DNA from: Litomosoides sigmodontis
Lineage: Eukaryota; Nematoda; Chromadorea; Rhabditida; Onchocercidae
Direction of reading: 5' to 3'
Length of the DNA stretch: 64,000 bases
Assembly (NCBI GenBank): GCA_963070105.1
Contig: OY718803.1
Span: forward strand, 8,103,823-8,167,822
Below are positions 1 to 12,343 of the stretch, piece after piece. The translations under genes were made by a program, and so were the position numbers. Numbering within the stretch: position 1 is the stretch's first letter; each line of letters begins with the position of its first letter. The notes under the pieces were generated by a model. It saw only the letters and a list, made by a program, of their open reading frames with translations, was not told where the DNA came from and ran no database searches.

Positions 1-4
1 GCAC

Positions 5-990
5 ATGAGATTATCAAGACCTGGATTAGCACCCCTTATTCGTGGTAAGTAATCTTTTTTTTGTCTACAAATAGCAATTGCTATTTATTATATAAAAAAC
101 TTAGTGGGAACTGTGAAAGTCTATGACGTGCAATTTTGCAAAACAATTACTGTTTTACGATTATTGCTTAATTTAAGAAGTTAACAGAAGGATTTTTTCT
201 TGCTTAGTAAATAAAATTGAGGTATTAATTTTGGTTTGATTTCAAAACTCCAACATTCAAGAAGAAAGTTGCAAAGGAACTGTTACCCTTTTGATCATAT
301 TAGTTTAGCAAACAAATGTTGGATGCGTAGTTGTTTTAATGAATAATCTGTCTCAAAATTTTTTTCTTTTGATGAACTGGTTACACCCACTTAGCTGTGG
401 GCATACACGTAGATTTGTCTCTCGCTTTATGTTTTTATTTGTTCTGCATTCGATCGATTAAGAACCATTTAAAAACATTCCTTTCTATATTCTACTGGTT
501 GACTTATTATGAACTTGGTGCATAGTGTGTTATTCGATTCACTCATCACTTATAAACTTTTCCGTTTCAGTATTCGTAATGTCGCTAAGGAATTATGCTT
601 CAGTGAGCTCGAAAATTATTCCTGAAAAGGGGGATAGAAGTTTTATTGATTTGAACACCGAAAAGTTGTGCACTCATGTTTGTGTAAACCATCTAATTGA
701 AGGTATATTTAGATAGTGATGTTTTTTACAGACATATGTGTGAATCTAATTCGTTAGTTATCGAGCTATCGAGCTGTTGATATTCATCATAGAGACAAAG
801 TTATCAGGAATTGATGTATTAAAATATTGACATTGAATGTGTACTCTAAGTGGGCCATTTTTGGTGAGCAGAACTGGCGCTGTGGGATGAACCAAGCGTT
901 GAGTTAAAGTGCCAAACTTTCCGCTCATTAGACCCCATGAAAGGCGTTGGTTGATATAGACAGCAGGGCGGTGGCCGTGGAAGTTGGAAA

Positions 991-1024
<34 letters not shown>

Positions 1025-1448
1025 TCAACTAGCCCTGAAAATGGATGGCGCTTGAGCGAAAGACTTATACTCAACCGTTGCGTGGACTAAAAGTTATCAG
1101 TCATTAATTACAGGCGGAGAAGATCCAAAAATTTTGCCCGATTCCGAGTATCCGCCATGGCTGTTTGAACTGCGGTTGGAAGGAAAAAAAGAACTGGAGG
1201 ATTTAGATCCAGAAGTTGATGGCTGGCTGTATTGGCGAGAATACCGATCGGTTAGTATTTTATGTCCCTGTAGAATTATTTTTTGCCATTATATTCTCGC
1301 AAGAATTTTGAAGAACTAATTTTAGCGACAGTTGCGTCAACTTCGGCGCATAGAAAAGTTGAAACCAAAGTTTATCAATCTGCAAGACTCGCCGACAATG
1401 CAAAAAAGTGGTTATCGAGGGAAGAAAACTTCATTATATGAAATATGA
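5..1448 (+). CDS. mrpl-54: Mitochondrial large ribosomal subunit protein mL54, four coding exons
   Basis: Exons read as 5-44, 571-702, 1114-1250 and 1326-1448 (stop TGA 1446-1448). The phases join cleanly and give 143 aa. The protein is a component of the mitochondrial 39S/54S ribosomal subunit. The N-terminus (MRLSRPGLAPLIR, then SLRNYASVSSK) is basic and free of acidic residues, as expected of a mitochondrial presequence. Residues 66-77 (PDSEYPPWLFEL) match the mL54 signature, PDAEYPEWLFEM in human MRPL54, followed by an ELxDLDPE motif and a basic Arg/Lys-rich tail. Residues about 40-57 (LCTHVCVNHLIEG) match the conserved Cys/Thr-His segment before it. Donors are GTAAGT, GTATAT and GTTAGT. 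The gene starts at the very edge of the window, so an upstream untranslated exon cannot be excluded. Intron 2 contains a 28S rRNA fragment. Confidence 0.88.
833..1085 (+). pseudogene. 28S rRNA gene fragment inside mL54 intron 2
   Basis: This stretch aligns by eye with the central part of eukaryotic 28S rRNA. Recognisable segments include GTGGGCCATTTTTGGTGAGC, AGAACTGGCGCTGTGGGATG, GGTTGATATAGACAGCAG, CTAAGGAGTGTGTAACAACT and CACCTGCCGAATCAACTAGC, continuing to the AAAATGGATGGCGCT region. It is in the sense orientation. Several positions inside are changed or deleted compared with the conserved rRNA (for example the segment after ATGAACC), and only about 250 bases are present, so it is a diverged fragment and not a functional rDNA unit. 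It occupies most of intron 2 (703-1113) of the mL54 gene. The antisense reading frame across it is an artefact. Confidence 0.9.
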
Positions 1449-3870
1449 TGTTTGTTTATGCGTGAATGAAAGTAGTTCAAGGGTTTTCTAACATGAAACA
1501 TTTAAAAATGTTATATCGATTCTTTTGATTACTTAGGTGAATTATATAAATCCAAAAATGCAGCGACTATTCCGGAGTATGAGGAATTTGATTTGGTATC
1601 AGTAAAGAGAAAGATATGATACATTTTGTAAACAATGAACTCTGCATCTAAGTTGGGATTTTGCGGTAACTATAAGTGGTGATTAAACTGTGACATTCGC
1701 ATTTCTTTAGTTGAGTGCTTTTGTGGACGTGTAAGAATATGTCATTACATAGCGAGTTAGCACAGGTTTTTTTTGCTGTCTGCGTAATTTTCGTCTGAAC
1801 TTAACTTCTGTGTAATGAACTCAATCTGGGTGTGCTTTGTTAATTGCAGTTTGATGAAGAATATTATAGTTTGCAATTTTTTACTCTGAGCAAGCATTAT
1901 CAAGGTTACTTAAGCGTCCAGATTTAGTTCTTTAATAATTTCATACTTGAATTGATAAACGGGTCAATTTTATAGTAAAATTCTTCATGATTTACGCAGC
2001 TCTTTTTTTGTCAATAAAATGCTGTCGGGAGTTTCAAGATTCTCAGAGCATTATGTTTCCGGGTCCCAGATCTCTTAAAATTCCCCTAACTCTCCAGATT
2101 AATAACTTGAAGTGATGAAGATTGAAAATCTTATAACACATGGTATTTAACACTTCAACAAATGAAATGGTTATAGCACAAAAGGTGCGACTAGCTTCAC
2201 CTTTGGCCTTCCATAGCTGTGTGTGTTTCTATGCAGCATCTTTTACACTATTCATTGCAAGAGCCTTGTGCTCACAGAGAGCTCGTGATCGTGTTCACAC
2301 GCTTCCATCAATGGATTATAAATTACGGAAACCATATGGGCCCTTTGTACTGGCGCATAGCGCATTCATTTGTTTAGATTATTCGGTTTATCATCAGTAT
2401 TGTACTGTCATCATTGTTACAATTATCACTTATTTTATCAACTGAATATTCTCACAACGATCCGAATACGGTACCCATATGTTGGCGATCTCGAAAGTGA
2501 GACGAAGAATGGTTACTGTAATTAGGATTTACTAATAAATTTTAATGACATATGTTATTATACTTGAGAATATGTAAAATTTTTGAATTGTGTCAGAAAA
2601 TGACAATGTTGAGGAGGAGTAGCGTGAGGAGTCGGACGCAAAAGCACTTGAATATCAGTTTTCGGTCATAAACAGTTTTATAGGATGTTTCTCTGCGATG
2701 AGATTTCCGAATTTCTGTTCAACCATGCAAACTATGCGTCTAATAATAACGATAAATTCTCGGCAGTGCTTTTTTTTCCAAAAAGAAGGAGTTCTGAAGG
2801 AAAATGATCATTTAATTGCTAACACGTAGAGCACGTATAGTTCAAGTCTAGCAATTGCAAGAGGAATTATTAAATGATAAGTGCCCTTCCTAACTTTACA
2901 TTTCTATTGTGTGATTTTTGTTGATAAAGTTTATTGCATTAGTCAAAATTAATATTTAAAAAGAAAAGTTAACATTGAATAGTTGCTAAAGTGAGAGTTA
3001 CAAATTTCCTCCTTGTCCTACTTTTCTTCTTCCTGGTAGGTTAGTAAGTCTTTCGATGCTTTCACGCATTCAGGAAAGTGCTAATAGAGGAGCGAATATG
3101 CTTCATCTGATTCGTGCAACGAAGAACGACTAGTGTAAAAAAAAAATCGTTTCAGTCCCGCATAACTAACTACCTCAGAGAAATGAAAGAGCGCATATGA
3201 AGCGTGAACTGAATTCGTGAACTCAATTCATCGCCTCCTTCTTGGAAGAAAGTGAAGAGGGAAAAGTGATGATGATGGTTGGCAGCATCGGCGATGATTT
3301 TTAAAACATGGAGGATGTAAATCGATAGTGATAATCTTCGTCATAACTTTGTAGGCTCTGATCTTACCACACATGTTTGCGACCTGTAACTGAGACGATC
3401 ACGGTGATGATGATGAAATTTCCTCCATCTCCGCTTTCTTTCACTTTTTTTTTGCAAGATGATGAATCAGAAGGTAAAGATGAAATTTACGTTTACGTTA
3501 AAAGTTTATTCCAAAAGATTTCATTTTTCATTTTCTTCCAGAACGCATGAACTGGTCCTACCAATTTAGTCTTGAAATCTCATCGCTCTTGCAATCTGCT
3601 AAAATTCGTTTGTTTGACTACATTAGCGCATAAATTTGCGCATGTCCAACTACTGCATATGTTCAAGGAGAGAAGAGAATTTGGAATTTTCCTCTTTCAA
3701 TTGAAATTAAAAGATGAAATACTGAGGGAAGCGAGGAGCGAGAATGCCAGCATGGAATTTTTCCGGGAAAACAATGCGGTTAAAAGATCTTTTTCGCAAA
3801 TATGGCAGGCATTCTTTTTGGCGAAAATTCCTCTCAACAAATATGTATGCATTCGATTGTTATCAGTAAA

Positions 3871-3899
3871 TGTGTGTGTGTGTGTGTGTGTGTGTGTGT
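3871..3899 (+). repeat. (TG)n microsatellite
   Basis: Uninterrupted TG dinucleotide run, first of three dinucleotide tracts within 550 bases. Confidence 0.97.
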
Positions 3900-3987
3900 C
3901 AGAATGATATGTGGAAGTCATGCATTACCTTGTTCTACCTACCTCTCGGCTACCGGTTGGTTAGTCGTCCTCTTTTATCGAGATCGA

Positions 3988-3989
<2 letters not shown>

Positions 3990-4019
<30 letters not shown>
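3990..4019 (+). repeat. (CT)n microsatellite
   Basis: Uninterrupted CT run, ending in a C-rich stretch. Confidence 0.97.
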
Positions 4020-4023
<4 letters not shown>

Positions 4024-4344
4024 CCCACTTGAAACTAGCAACTTTGCACTTCCCACTCGCATAGCCACATCTTCGAATTTTGCCATTAATCGGATGATGA
4101 ATTTTGTCGTCTCTTCTGGCCACAACCAGAATGGTCTTCCGCCTATTTCGGTCTTCGCTCGATGCTGCTGATTGACCTATATGTCGGTTTGCCCGATAAA
4201 TCGAGACCCTTTCAACTTTTGAGGTGAGATTTATGACTCTGATATGAGTCCATCTACATGCTGTTATCGCACCCTCAAAACAATACTCAATCATTGATAC
4301 ATAGGGGACACCGACAAACACGTTACCACATACATGACTATTCC

Positions 4345-4345
<1 letters not shown>

Positions 4346-4421
<76 letters not shown>
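4346..4421 (+). repeat. (AC)n microsatellite
   Basis: Long uninterrupted AC run of about 38 repeats. It produces meaningless Cys/Val and His/Thr open frames on both strands. Confidence 0.98.
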
Positions 4422-4423
<2 letters not shown>

Positions 4424-4717
4424 ATGTAACAGACAAACACACTTATAGGCTATGGCATCAATTATTTGATAATTATCAACGACAACATCAAGAAATGCAA
4501 ATATTACGGGGTCCTATTAGTTTTACCTCATTTTGATGGTTTTGAAAAGTGAAACTGAAAAAGGTATTTAGGATTCCTAAATGATTAGAATGCGATCATA
4601 ATAGGAATTCATATCACATTTCCAGATTATCCTAATTTTGGCGGAAATGATTTTGGAATTTATATTGTTTTGAAATGATGTATTTCAATGTACTACTATC
4701 CCTTCTTCTTTTTCCTT

Positions 4718-4722
<5 letters not shown>

Positions 4723-4750
<28 letters not shown>
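4723..4750 (+). repeat. Poly-T run
   Basis: 28 consecutive T. It could be the poly-A tail of an old minus-strand retrocopy, but nothing recognisable flanks it. Confidence 0.95.
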
Positions 4751-4754
<4 letters not shown>

Positions 4755-6209
4755 AAGCGACAGGAACGAAATGCTGCATTCTAATGCCTTATCTTCCACA
4801 CATCAGTCAATAGATTTTTTTTCATTTTATAACCATTTTTCTTCCTTTTTGAGTAAAAATGTGAAGTGTTCGTTCGAAAAAAAAATTCTAATAGTTGAGA
4901 GAAACCATTAAGCGATCATTATCAGTGTGATAAGATCAAAGGATATGGATATGTTGTAGTTTGCTGGAGTTTCATAGCTTTTAATTCATGTTGGATGGCG
5001 AAGTATGAAGTGAGCAATGTCAGTTTTGCTTACTTAAGTTGAAATGGAAAGAAGACGAAGTGGAAAATGCACTTTTTACTTACTTACTGAAAGGTTGAAA
5101 TAAACAAAGTAGTCGAAATTGTCTTTTTTTTATGTTAAATAATAAAGTGAGCGCTAAGTGTTGGAAAATAGTAGAGTGAGTGGGCGAAAAGGATGAATGA
5201 AACATAGTGAAATGAGAGATGTGTTTAGATAAGTGCATTTCAAGTCACTCAATAATTACTTCTCCAATAATTTGATTTAAGGCATTTTAATATTAAGCTA
5301 ATTATTATAATTGTTCAAATTTCGGTGTGGCATGTTAAAGTAATTCAAAATTAGATAAAATTGAAAATTCGGATTTGCCTTTTTAAACTTAAAAGTTGGT
5401 CTAAATATTTGAAAGTTATCATTCATCTTATTGTGTTGCGTGCTTGCTAAGTAGTACTAGCTAATTCGCTGTGCTTTCATTGTTACCTAACTTATCACCT
5501 CTCTGTTCCATAGAGTAAAGTAAGGTAAGGAAAGAGGAAGAAAGGCAACCGTAAGAGGGAAAACGGCAACTTAGACGTCAGCGCCCTCATTGGTAGTGGT
5601 CTGTAGCTTCTTCGTCATTTCATTTCCTCATGCTATTGGTCATTCTTTCGTTTCTTTTTAATTTTCTCTTTCACGTAAAACTTCAACCTGACAGAGTGCA
5701 ATCGAGTCAAGTGTAGGCCTCCTCTGCTAAAGTAGGAAATTTGATCTAACAATTAGCTTCAAATCACAATTACCACTGCTACTCTAATAAGCGGTAATGC
5801 TAAAGAAACGGATTAATATGGAATAATTAAAAATACGAAAAGTTCATTTGACTGGCTGGCATCACTGATATTTGTATTTGCCTGTGACGGTTGTATGAAT
5901 GAGTAGGTGTGAAGGAAATCCACTGATCAATCGATCGATTGATCGATTGCCGATAGGCTGAAGGAAATGAATGAATTGTGGGAAGGTGACGGATATCAGT
6001 ATGCTTATCATTCATATCAAAGAAATAAGGAGGAAGTGGCGGAGGAGGCGGAGGCGGAAGAGAATGGAAGTAATGCACGACGAGGGCAAGATAGAGCCGA
6101 TCGCACTGCTCGTTGTATGGGAGGAGCTGCGACTTCGCCCGCTATCGATGCCGCTAGCCGATATGCGGTCATGGTTGCGGCTGCCGTCCGAAAGCAAATG
6201 CGGTGTTGC

Positions 6210-8372
6210 ATGCCCGCGGTGGTAGATAATCAGCTCCAGAAATTTGGTACGTTAATAGAACGAATTTGCTTCGTGCTACGATAATCCATCCAGGTTGTCT
6301 GGTAGTTTTTCCGGAGATGGGTAAGTGGTAAAACTATGGATACGGTATCATACTACACTCTTTGCATCATCCGGAACAGCGTACGGTTATGGGTTATTTT
6401 TGCGATATTAGGAAAGGCTAACGTCACCGCAATGCGGTCTGAACAAATGCAATCAATTTACCCAGTAATTCGTTGCGATTTGATTGGGAGAAGTGCATGA
6501 AGGTTGCAACTTTCAGCAGGAAATTTTAACCATTCAATTGTCCGGCTTTCTCATTGCTAAATTTTTTTCTAGAAACTGACTCAGAAATAAGGCAACTTGT
6601 TGGTCCATCTCAAATAGCTTTTGCCGGATTGCCGCACGCACCACCGGTTGAACGACGTAACGCATTATTGCAAAGCTGTACTGATCGACAACAACCTCGT
6701 TTACCTATTGTTAGCTTTTTTTTTTTTTAAAAAAAAAGAAGCGATTTTAATCCTTTGTTTATTTTTCGTCATTTCTGAAGTTTTCAGATTTGACAAGTTG
6801 GCCAATCACTTGTAATTGAAATTTACTTCGTATCTGATACTTTTTTTTTTGTTGTATTCTTTTCGTCTCATACATTGATGTCACATTCATTGAGCAAAAT
6901 TTAAGTAAGCTCTTGCGTCTAAAAATCCAAAATTTGAAAGAAATGAAGTATGTCTATTTGAATTTACAATTTGGATTTTGGAATATGATTTTTTGAAATT
7001 TGCAGGAATATTTAAATGACTTGTGGCTTCTGAAGTGCTACAGAAATGTATGCACTTTTTTTTCTAATAAATTAATTATCTTCGATTCAAAATTAATTTA
7101 TAAATAATTTATGTGCTGCTACTTGGAGTACTCGAGTTTTTTTCTGGAGCAAAGTGCATTTTTAGAAAGTATTTATGAGAAGAGGAAGAAATAGAAAGTA
7201 AAAAAAGGTAAACAGCAACTGTAAAAACATCGTTTGCTCAAACAATACAAATTTTTATCGAGGAATGGGAGAAAACAGAAAAAAAAAATTGAAAATGAGA
7301 GAATGGAAGGGTAAACGTAAATTATTCATTTCTTTGTGTATTTTTGAGGTTTGTGTTTTTTTTTTCGAATTTCTTTTTTTTTTGCTTTATATTTTTAAAT
7401 GAATTGAAAAGTTTCAAATTACCGAACTAACATGTCACTTGCATTAATTTTCTAACAACATTGCTACTTGTATTTTACTCTCACAATCACTGATTCCAAA
7501 CAAGTAATCTTCAAATGTATTTATTTGTTTGTAAAAAGAGATTTTTTTTAAGTACTAAAGTATCGGAATTTTTTTTTGAGGAAAAAGCTTCAACAGGGAG
7601 TAAATTTAATTTAAGGGAGCAAATTTTTTCAATTCTATTTTTCCATTCCACAATCATCAAACACATCATTCATTCTTCATCGTTGCGAATTTTCAATTCA
7701 TAATAGCTTGAAGATGATGAGATTAGCGTTGAAGAAGAGCATCAATGCTTTCTTTTGAGACGTTTCTGTAATTAAATTTGAAATTGAAATGCTGTCAAAC
7801 TTGCATTAATTCACCACTGTTCTTTTTCAGACATTTACACAGTTTGGTTACAACAGCAACTTTCCCCTATCTTCATGTACAGTTGGTCAAGAGGAGGTGC
7901 AGTACTTTTTATTTCCCAATAAAATTTTAAATTAAAAAAACTGATTTGATATAAATTTCATTTAATCATATATCATTTTTCCACCCGAGAATTTCGAAGT
8001 TTTCGTGAGACTACTAGCAATTGCAAATACCAAATGAATGGAAAAAATAAAATGCTTTTTCTCGTACTGTCTCTTCAATTCAATTGAATCAGATCGTAAT
8101 GAGTGAATGAAGCCAAATTGTGAAATTCTCGTAAATTAATGATTTTGTTTTTGTAACATTTACAGATAACTTTTGAAAGTCGATTTATCCTAAATGGTGT
8201 TTGCGTGGTGCTACGTGGTATCCTGAATCGTGAATTAATGATAGGTTCTAGCACTTTGCAATTTGATGAGGAAAAAGCAGCGGAAGAGGAACTGCGTCGA
8301 CAACAAGCAATGCAACAGTACGGTGATCGGATACATGCAATTCGACAAAGGTTTAATTTGCCGCAAAGTTGA
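6210..8372 (+). CDS. bro-1: Core-binding factor beta homologue (BRO-1)
   Basis: Exons 6210-6246, 6573-6709, 7831-7896 and 8166-8372 join in phase (1, 0, 0) to give 148 aa. CBF-beta does not contact DNA; it binds the Runt domain of RUNX proteins (RNT-1 in C. elegans) and raises their DNA affinity, in the nucleus. Residues 1-13 (MPAVVDNQLQKFE) line up with the human start MPRVVPDQRSKFE, which decides the start codon. Residues 22-30 (VGPSQIAFA, then GLPHAPPVERR) follow the human CEIKYTGFRDRPHEER pattern. Exon 4 carries FILNGVCVVLRG, where Asn90 corresponds to human Asn104, a Runt-contact residue, and then LQFDEEKAAEEE. The loop between exons 3 and 4 is shorter than in human, and the human C-terminal extension is missing. 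The donor of exon 3 (GAG|GTGCAG) is weak. An 81-codon in-frame extension to ATG 5967 is not supported by homology. Confidence 0.9.
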
Positions 8373-10941
8373 TAATTGCAAAAGTGTTTTCACAAAGTTT
8401 TCAACTCTTATCATTTCTGCAGATCTCCTCGGGTTTGTGCTTTGTTTTGTTTTTTCTTTTTGTTTTTCTTTTTGCCTCCGCCACGCTGTCATCATTTTTA
8501 TGTTCTTCTTTGCTTGTCCTCGTCAGTTGCGCAAACGATGGTCAATTCTAATGTGATGAATACTTGTCTTAACCGATGATGTAATTATTTCAATTATGGC
8601 TTTTATAATTATAAAATAATTATAATTATTTTAATTATGGATGATGTAATTATTTTACTCCTCAAATATAAGAGATCAGGTTTTACATTGAGTTAATTTA
8701 TAACTTTTAATAAAAAAGATCTGTAGTAATGTATCCAATTTTATTTCATGCAAGTTTAATCAGATTAATTCAACGGATGAATGATTTGCTTAAGTAGTAA
8801 GTAAATAAAGAAAAAAAATGAATCATTTTGGATATCGAATATTTCGAAATTTTCTTACAACTTCAAAGAGAATTACTTATGAGAGTTACGTATGAAAAGC
8901 TTGCGAGTGCTAATCAATAAATGTGTTTCTTAATCACACATTACATATTTAAACAATTTTGTTTTTTGCATTTCCTTGTAGTTCACTTAAAAATTTAGTT
9001 AAATTATTGATACATTTGAGCTAGTTTTCATTCTGTGTATATTTTGCCTTCGAATTTAATTCAGGGATTTCGTTCCTTTTTAATTGTCACTTATTTTTTC
9101 TTTCTTCATCTTCAACAGTATTATTACATTTTATATATTTCAGTTGTTTGTGATATGTTTCCCATCCATTTCTACGTCAAACTCCACTCTTTGTTCTTCC
9201 GAATTGTGGTTATTAAAAAAGAATGTGGACAGTTTTATAATGCGAATTCATTGCTTAATCAAATTTTGTCATCTTTTTCGTTGATATTTTTTTGAAATTA
9301 ATTAAAAAAAAGATTTACAAAAGAATGATGAAAATGGCGGTTAAAAGTAAGCATTTTTCAAACTGCAAAATGTCACACAGATTCTTTCACTTTCCGAAAT
9401 TACGAATTAGATGTTAAATTTAGAGGCTTTAAACTGGGCTATAACAGGTGATGGGAGATTTGAAATGATTAGCAACGAAGTAGCACTTTAGCAGAATTTA
9501 CATTTTAATTCTAATGCATAGCAATGCGAAACAGTGAAATAATGGGACTTCAAGGAATGCATTTGTAAGCTTGGCTTGCTGGACAGCGCATTTAGCACAT
9601 CAGTCAGCTGATCAGTTGCTTACTACTACAATTTCTGTTATCACCACTGCTTCATTTCGGAGTGATCTCAGTAAGCTTATTAATGCCTAATCAGAGAGAG
9701 AGAAAGAGAGGGAGGGTTGGCGGTGAGAAAATCTTCGAAGACAAATAATGCAAATTACTAAAAACTGTTAACTCGATCGATCTAACTTTTTCTAATTTTT
9801 GTAAGCATCATTACTGCTACTAAGATAGCGCTGGCGGTATTTAGCAACCAATCCGAGTGACATTCAAATTTTTTGAAATCTATCAAAATTCACTTCTGTT
9901 TTCTCTTTAAAATATTTACAGTTGTTTTTCGAAAGAAAAAAAGCAGTAATTTTGTTAAATTGTAATTTAAGATACATAAGTTAGTCGTCCGTTAAAAACT
10001 TCAAATTTGTAATGCTTAAAAAATTAGTAATTTCGTGAAAATGAATTATTACACTTTTATGAATGCATAGCAAATGTAATCAACAACTATTACAACATCA
10101 TTACTTTCGTCAAAATTATTGTTTGAATTTTATGATAAATTTTAACGAATGATCAAAGCCTATAAAACCCTCACGTTTTACGCGATATTACAGCGTCCAC
10201 ACGCTAATACACTTTTTGTTGAACGGCATAGCACACTTTCTGTTTTTAAATTCTTGAAAAAGAAGGCAACAACTGAACATTTGTGATTTGACACTTTTTC
10301 GATAAAAAAATGTCACGCCCTTAGTTCAATTGAACTTCTACCACCTCTCTTCCCTTTCTTCCATATGCTAATTTCATTGTAAATTGGGCAGTTATATTTC
10401 AGGTAAATCAAAATTCTGGTAGATTCGAAAGCTCCCAAAAAGTTGCATTTTTCTTTTGCTCTGCCAATTGCAAAAAATTTGTGTAAACGAAGAATAAGTT
10501 TTTGCATTAAGTTGATAACAGTAATTTAGTTCTTCATCTTCTGAAAACTAAAAATTTAGCAAAGATTCCAAATTTCAAATTTTATTCCAACCTGTTTTAT
10601 AAGTTAGTTTCATTTTGCCTTAACTTAGTGTCTACTGCTCTGAAGTTAATTTTCAATAAGTGATGATTTACAGGAGTGGATGGGCTAATAAATTATTTTG
10701 ATTAGATGGATCAATTGGAAGTCTAACAGCAATGGAGATCGAGGGTTGTCGCAGGAGTGCCGCTGATGCTAATTAAGCTGTCATTATCATTAGAAGAACG
10801 CTTTCTCACTTTCATTCTTTTCTTTAAATATTTAAATAAATTTCAACCGACAATATAAATAAAATATTGCTAATAAGGCATGATGAATTGTTGAAAAATA
10901 ACGAAAATTTCCGGAAAAACAACTATTTCATACGAATTGCG
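8373..10941. other. Intergenic region, bro-1 to TTL gene (convergent)
   Basis: I see no gene. It is AT-rich, with a short imperfect repeat of an ATTATTTCAATTATGG / ATTATTTTAATTATGG type at about 8583-8655. Both flanking genes end towards it. Confidence 0.55.
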
Positions 10942-12343
10942 TCACAGATCACTGTGAATGGTTTTATTGAATTCAGGATACTTGTAAGGCCAATTAACGC
11001 ATTTCACTTCACCTCGCTGATATTGAACTGCTTCTAAATTAATAACGCGTAGCTCATAACGAACCCTCCTCGAGTCATCCGTAATTTCATGCTTCACTTG
11101 CATAAAGCAATTCTGCAATTTTTCTTCTTGACATGTCAGAAAGCAATTAGATCAGATCAGAATGATTCAGATCAAACTTTCTTTTCGATTATTTTAGGAT
11201 TCTAAAATTGGTACAATTTACGAGTTGTCAAAATGTTTGCTTGCAAATTTTATTTGAAAAAAAAAAGTTGTTAAATAACAAACTTTATTTCATTATTTTC
11301 ATTTATATGTTCAAAATAGTACTTCCTCACTTGCTACAACACTTTCTTAGTTTTACTTGTTCTGACTAGAAATTAATTCCTGATGCCTTGTGTACCGCTT
11401 CGGTCACCGTAATCAAATTCCGGAATAAAATTTGTGATGGGACGAACGTTGAATGAACGGAACAAGTGGCTAACCTGATGTATATTTCGTTTTTCGCTGT
11501 ATATGCAGTGATGTGTGATATTTAAATAAATCTTATCATCGATGGAATGTCGAGTTCCCTTCAAGACAAATCGACCGCTATATTCACTGAGAACATAGTC
11601 GCTCGTACGTAAGTGACCTTTTACTACACTACCATATCGTATATCTGCAAAGTAAGCATTTTTAAATTCTCTCCAACATTTCGCATTATGTCTGCTTATT
11701 AATTTATATTAATAATCAAAATTTTTATTTAAATGATTAAAATGGACACTTTTATTTCTTTCTTTTTTGCAAATTTCAAATTCAATTTTACAAAGTGAAG
11801 TAATTCATGGCAAAATTAGACTTAGCAAAATTTATTGCTCAAAAAAATCTTTAGCTTCTGATTAATTTGTGTCGGAGCGAATAAGACTATACGTAACCTA
11901 GCAAAGACTAAACAACAAACGTCCACGTAAAGTCAACTGATCAAACATCAACTGACGTCTGTGATCACATTGGAGAAGTGTGTTACGTGAATAATTTAAT
12001 AATTCTGATAAATCAAAGCGGTCCGAATAAAGAAAATAAGTTCAATTCACTCAAATAGAAAATTATGCAAAAAAGTATAGCAAAATCTTGCAAATTGAAA
12101 ATGCACAAGAAATATTTAGTGCAGAAAGCATAAATTTAAGTAAGCTATGATGGAAAGCTCACATTTCACCTCTTCAAAAATGTTAATTAAAACTGCGTAA
12201 GCTCCTTTATTACGACACATTACTTCACCCATTACATGAATTCGATATGGATGCTTCGCCATTTCACTTGTGGAACTGTTTTCTCGCACCAAAATTATTG
12301 ATATCATAGCAATCAACTCTGCCGGAATGCCGAAGCACCGCAT
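10942..12343 (-). CDS. Transthyretin-like (TTL) family secreted protein
   Basis: Minus-strand exons 12343-12163, 11644-11475 and 11112-10942 join in phase (1, 0) to 173 aa. TTL proteins (nematode family, Pfam DUF290) are secreted beta-sandwich proteins of mostly unknown role. ATG 12343 follows an acceptor TTTCAG eight bases upstream, consistent with trans-splicing. Residues 6-19 form a hydrophobic signal-peptide core (IPAELIAMISIILV). The family landmarks are in order: strand A HVMGEVMC (36-43), the SGRFVLKG element (83-90), NITHHC (103-108) and a C-terminal NCFMQVKHEI with a last Cys in GEVKC. The donor of exon 1 is GTGAGC and that of exon 2 GTTAGC. Strand A has GEVMCRNKG where many members have GxLxCxxKPA, so it is a divergent member. 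No orthologue number can be given. Confidence 0.82.

Larger units (their letters stand above)
1449..6209. other. Intergenic region between mL54 and bro-1
   Basis: No supportable gene was found. Open frames at 2140-2445 and 3572-3907 have no recognisable domain and no convincing splice context. The region holds the three dinucleotide tracts and the poly-T run listed separately. A short palindromic CGATCGATTGATCGATTG-type motif lies at about 5930-5950, some 260 bases before the bro-1 start. Confidence 0.6.

Noticed and set aside
846..1028. Minus-strand open frame of 60 codons
   Set aside because: It is the antisense of the 28S rRNA fragment.
2140..2445. 101-codon plus-strand frame
   Set aside because: No recognisable domain, no splice context, and composition close to chance for AT-rich DNA.
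3697..4536. Several open frames with Cys/Val, His/Thr or Leu/Ser runs
   Set aside because: They are translations of the TG, CT and AC microsatellites.
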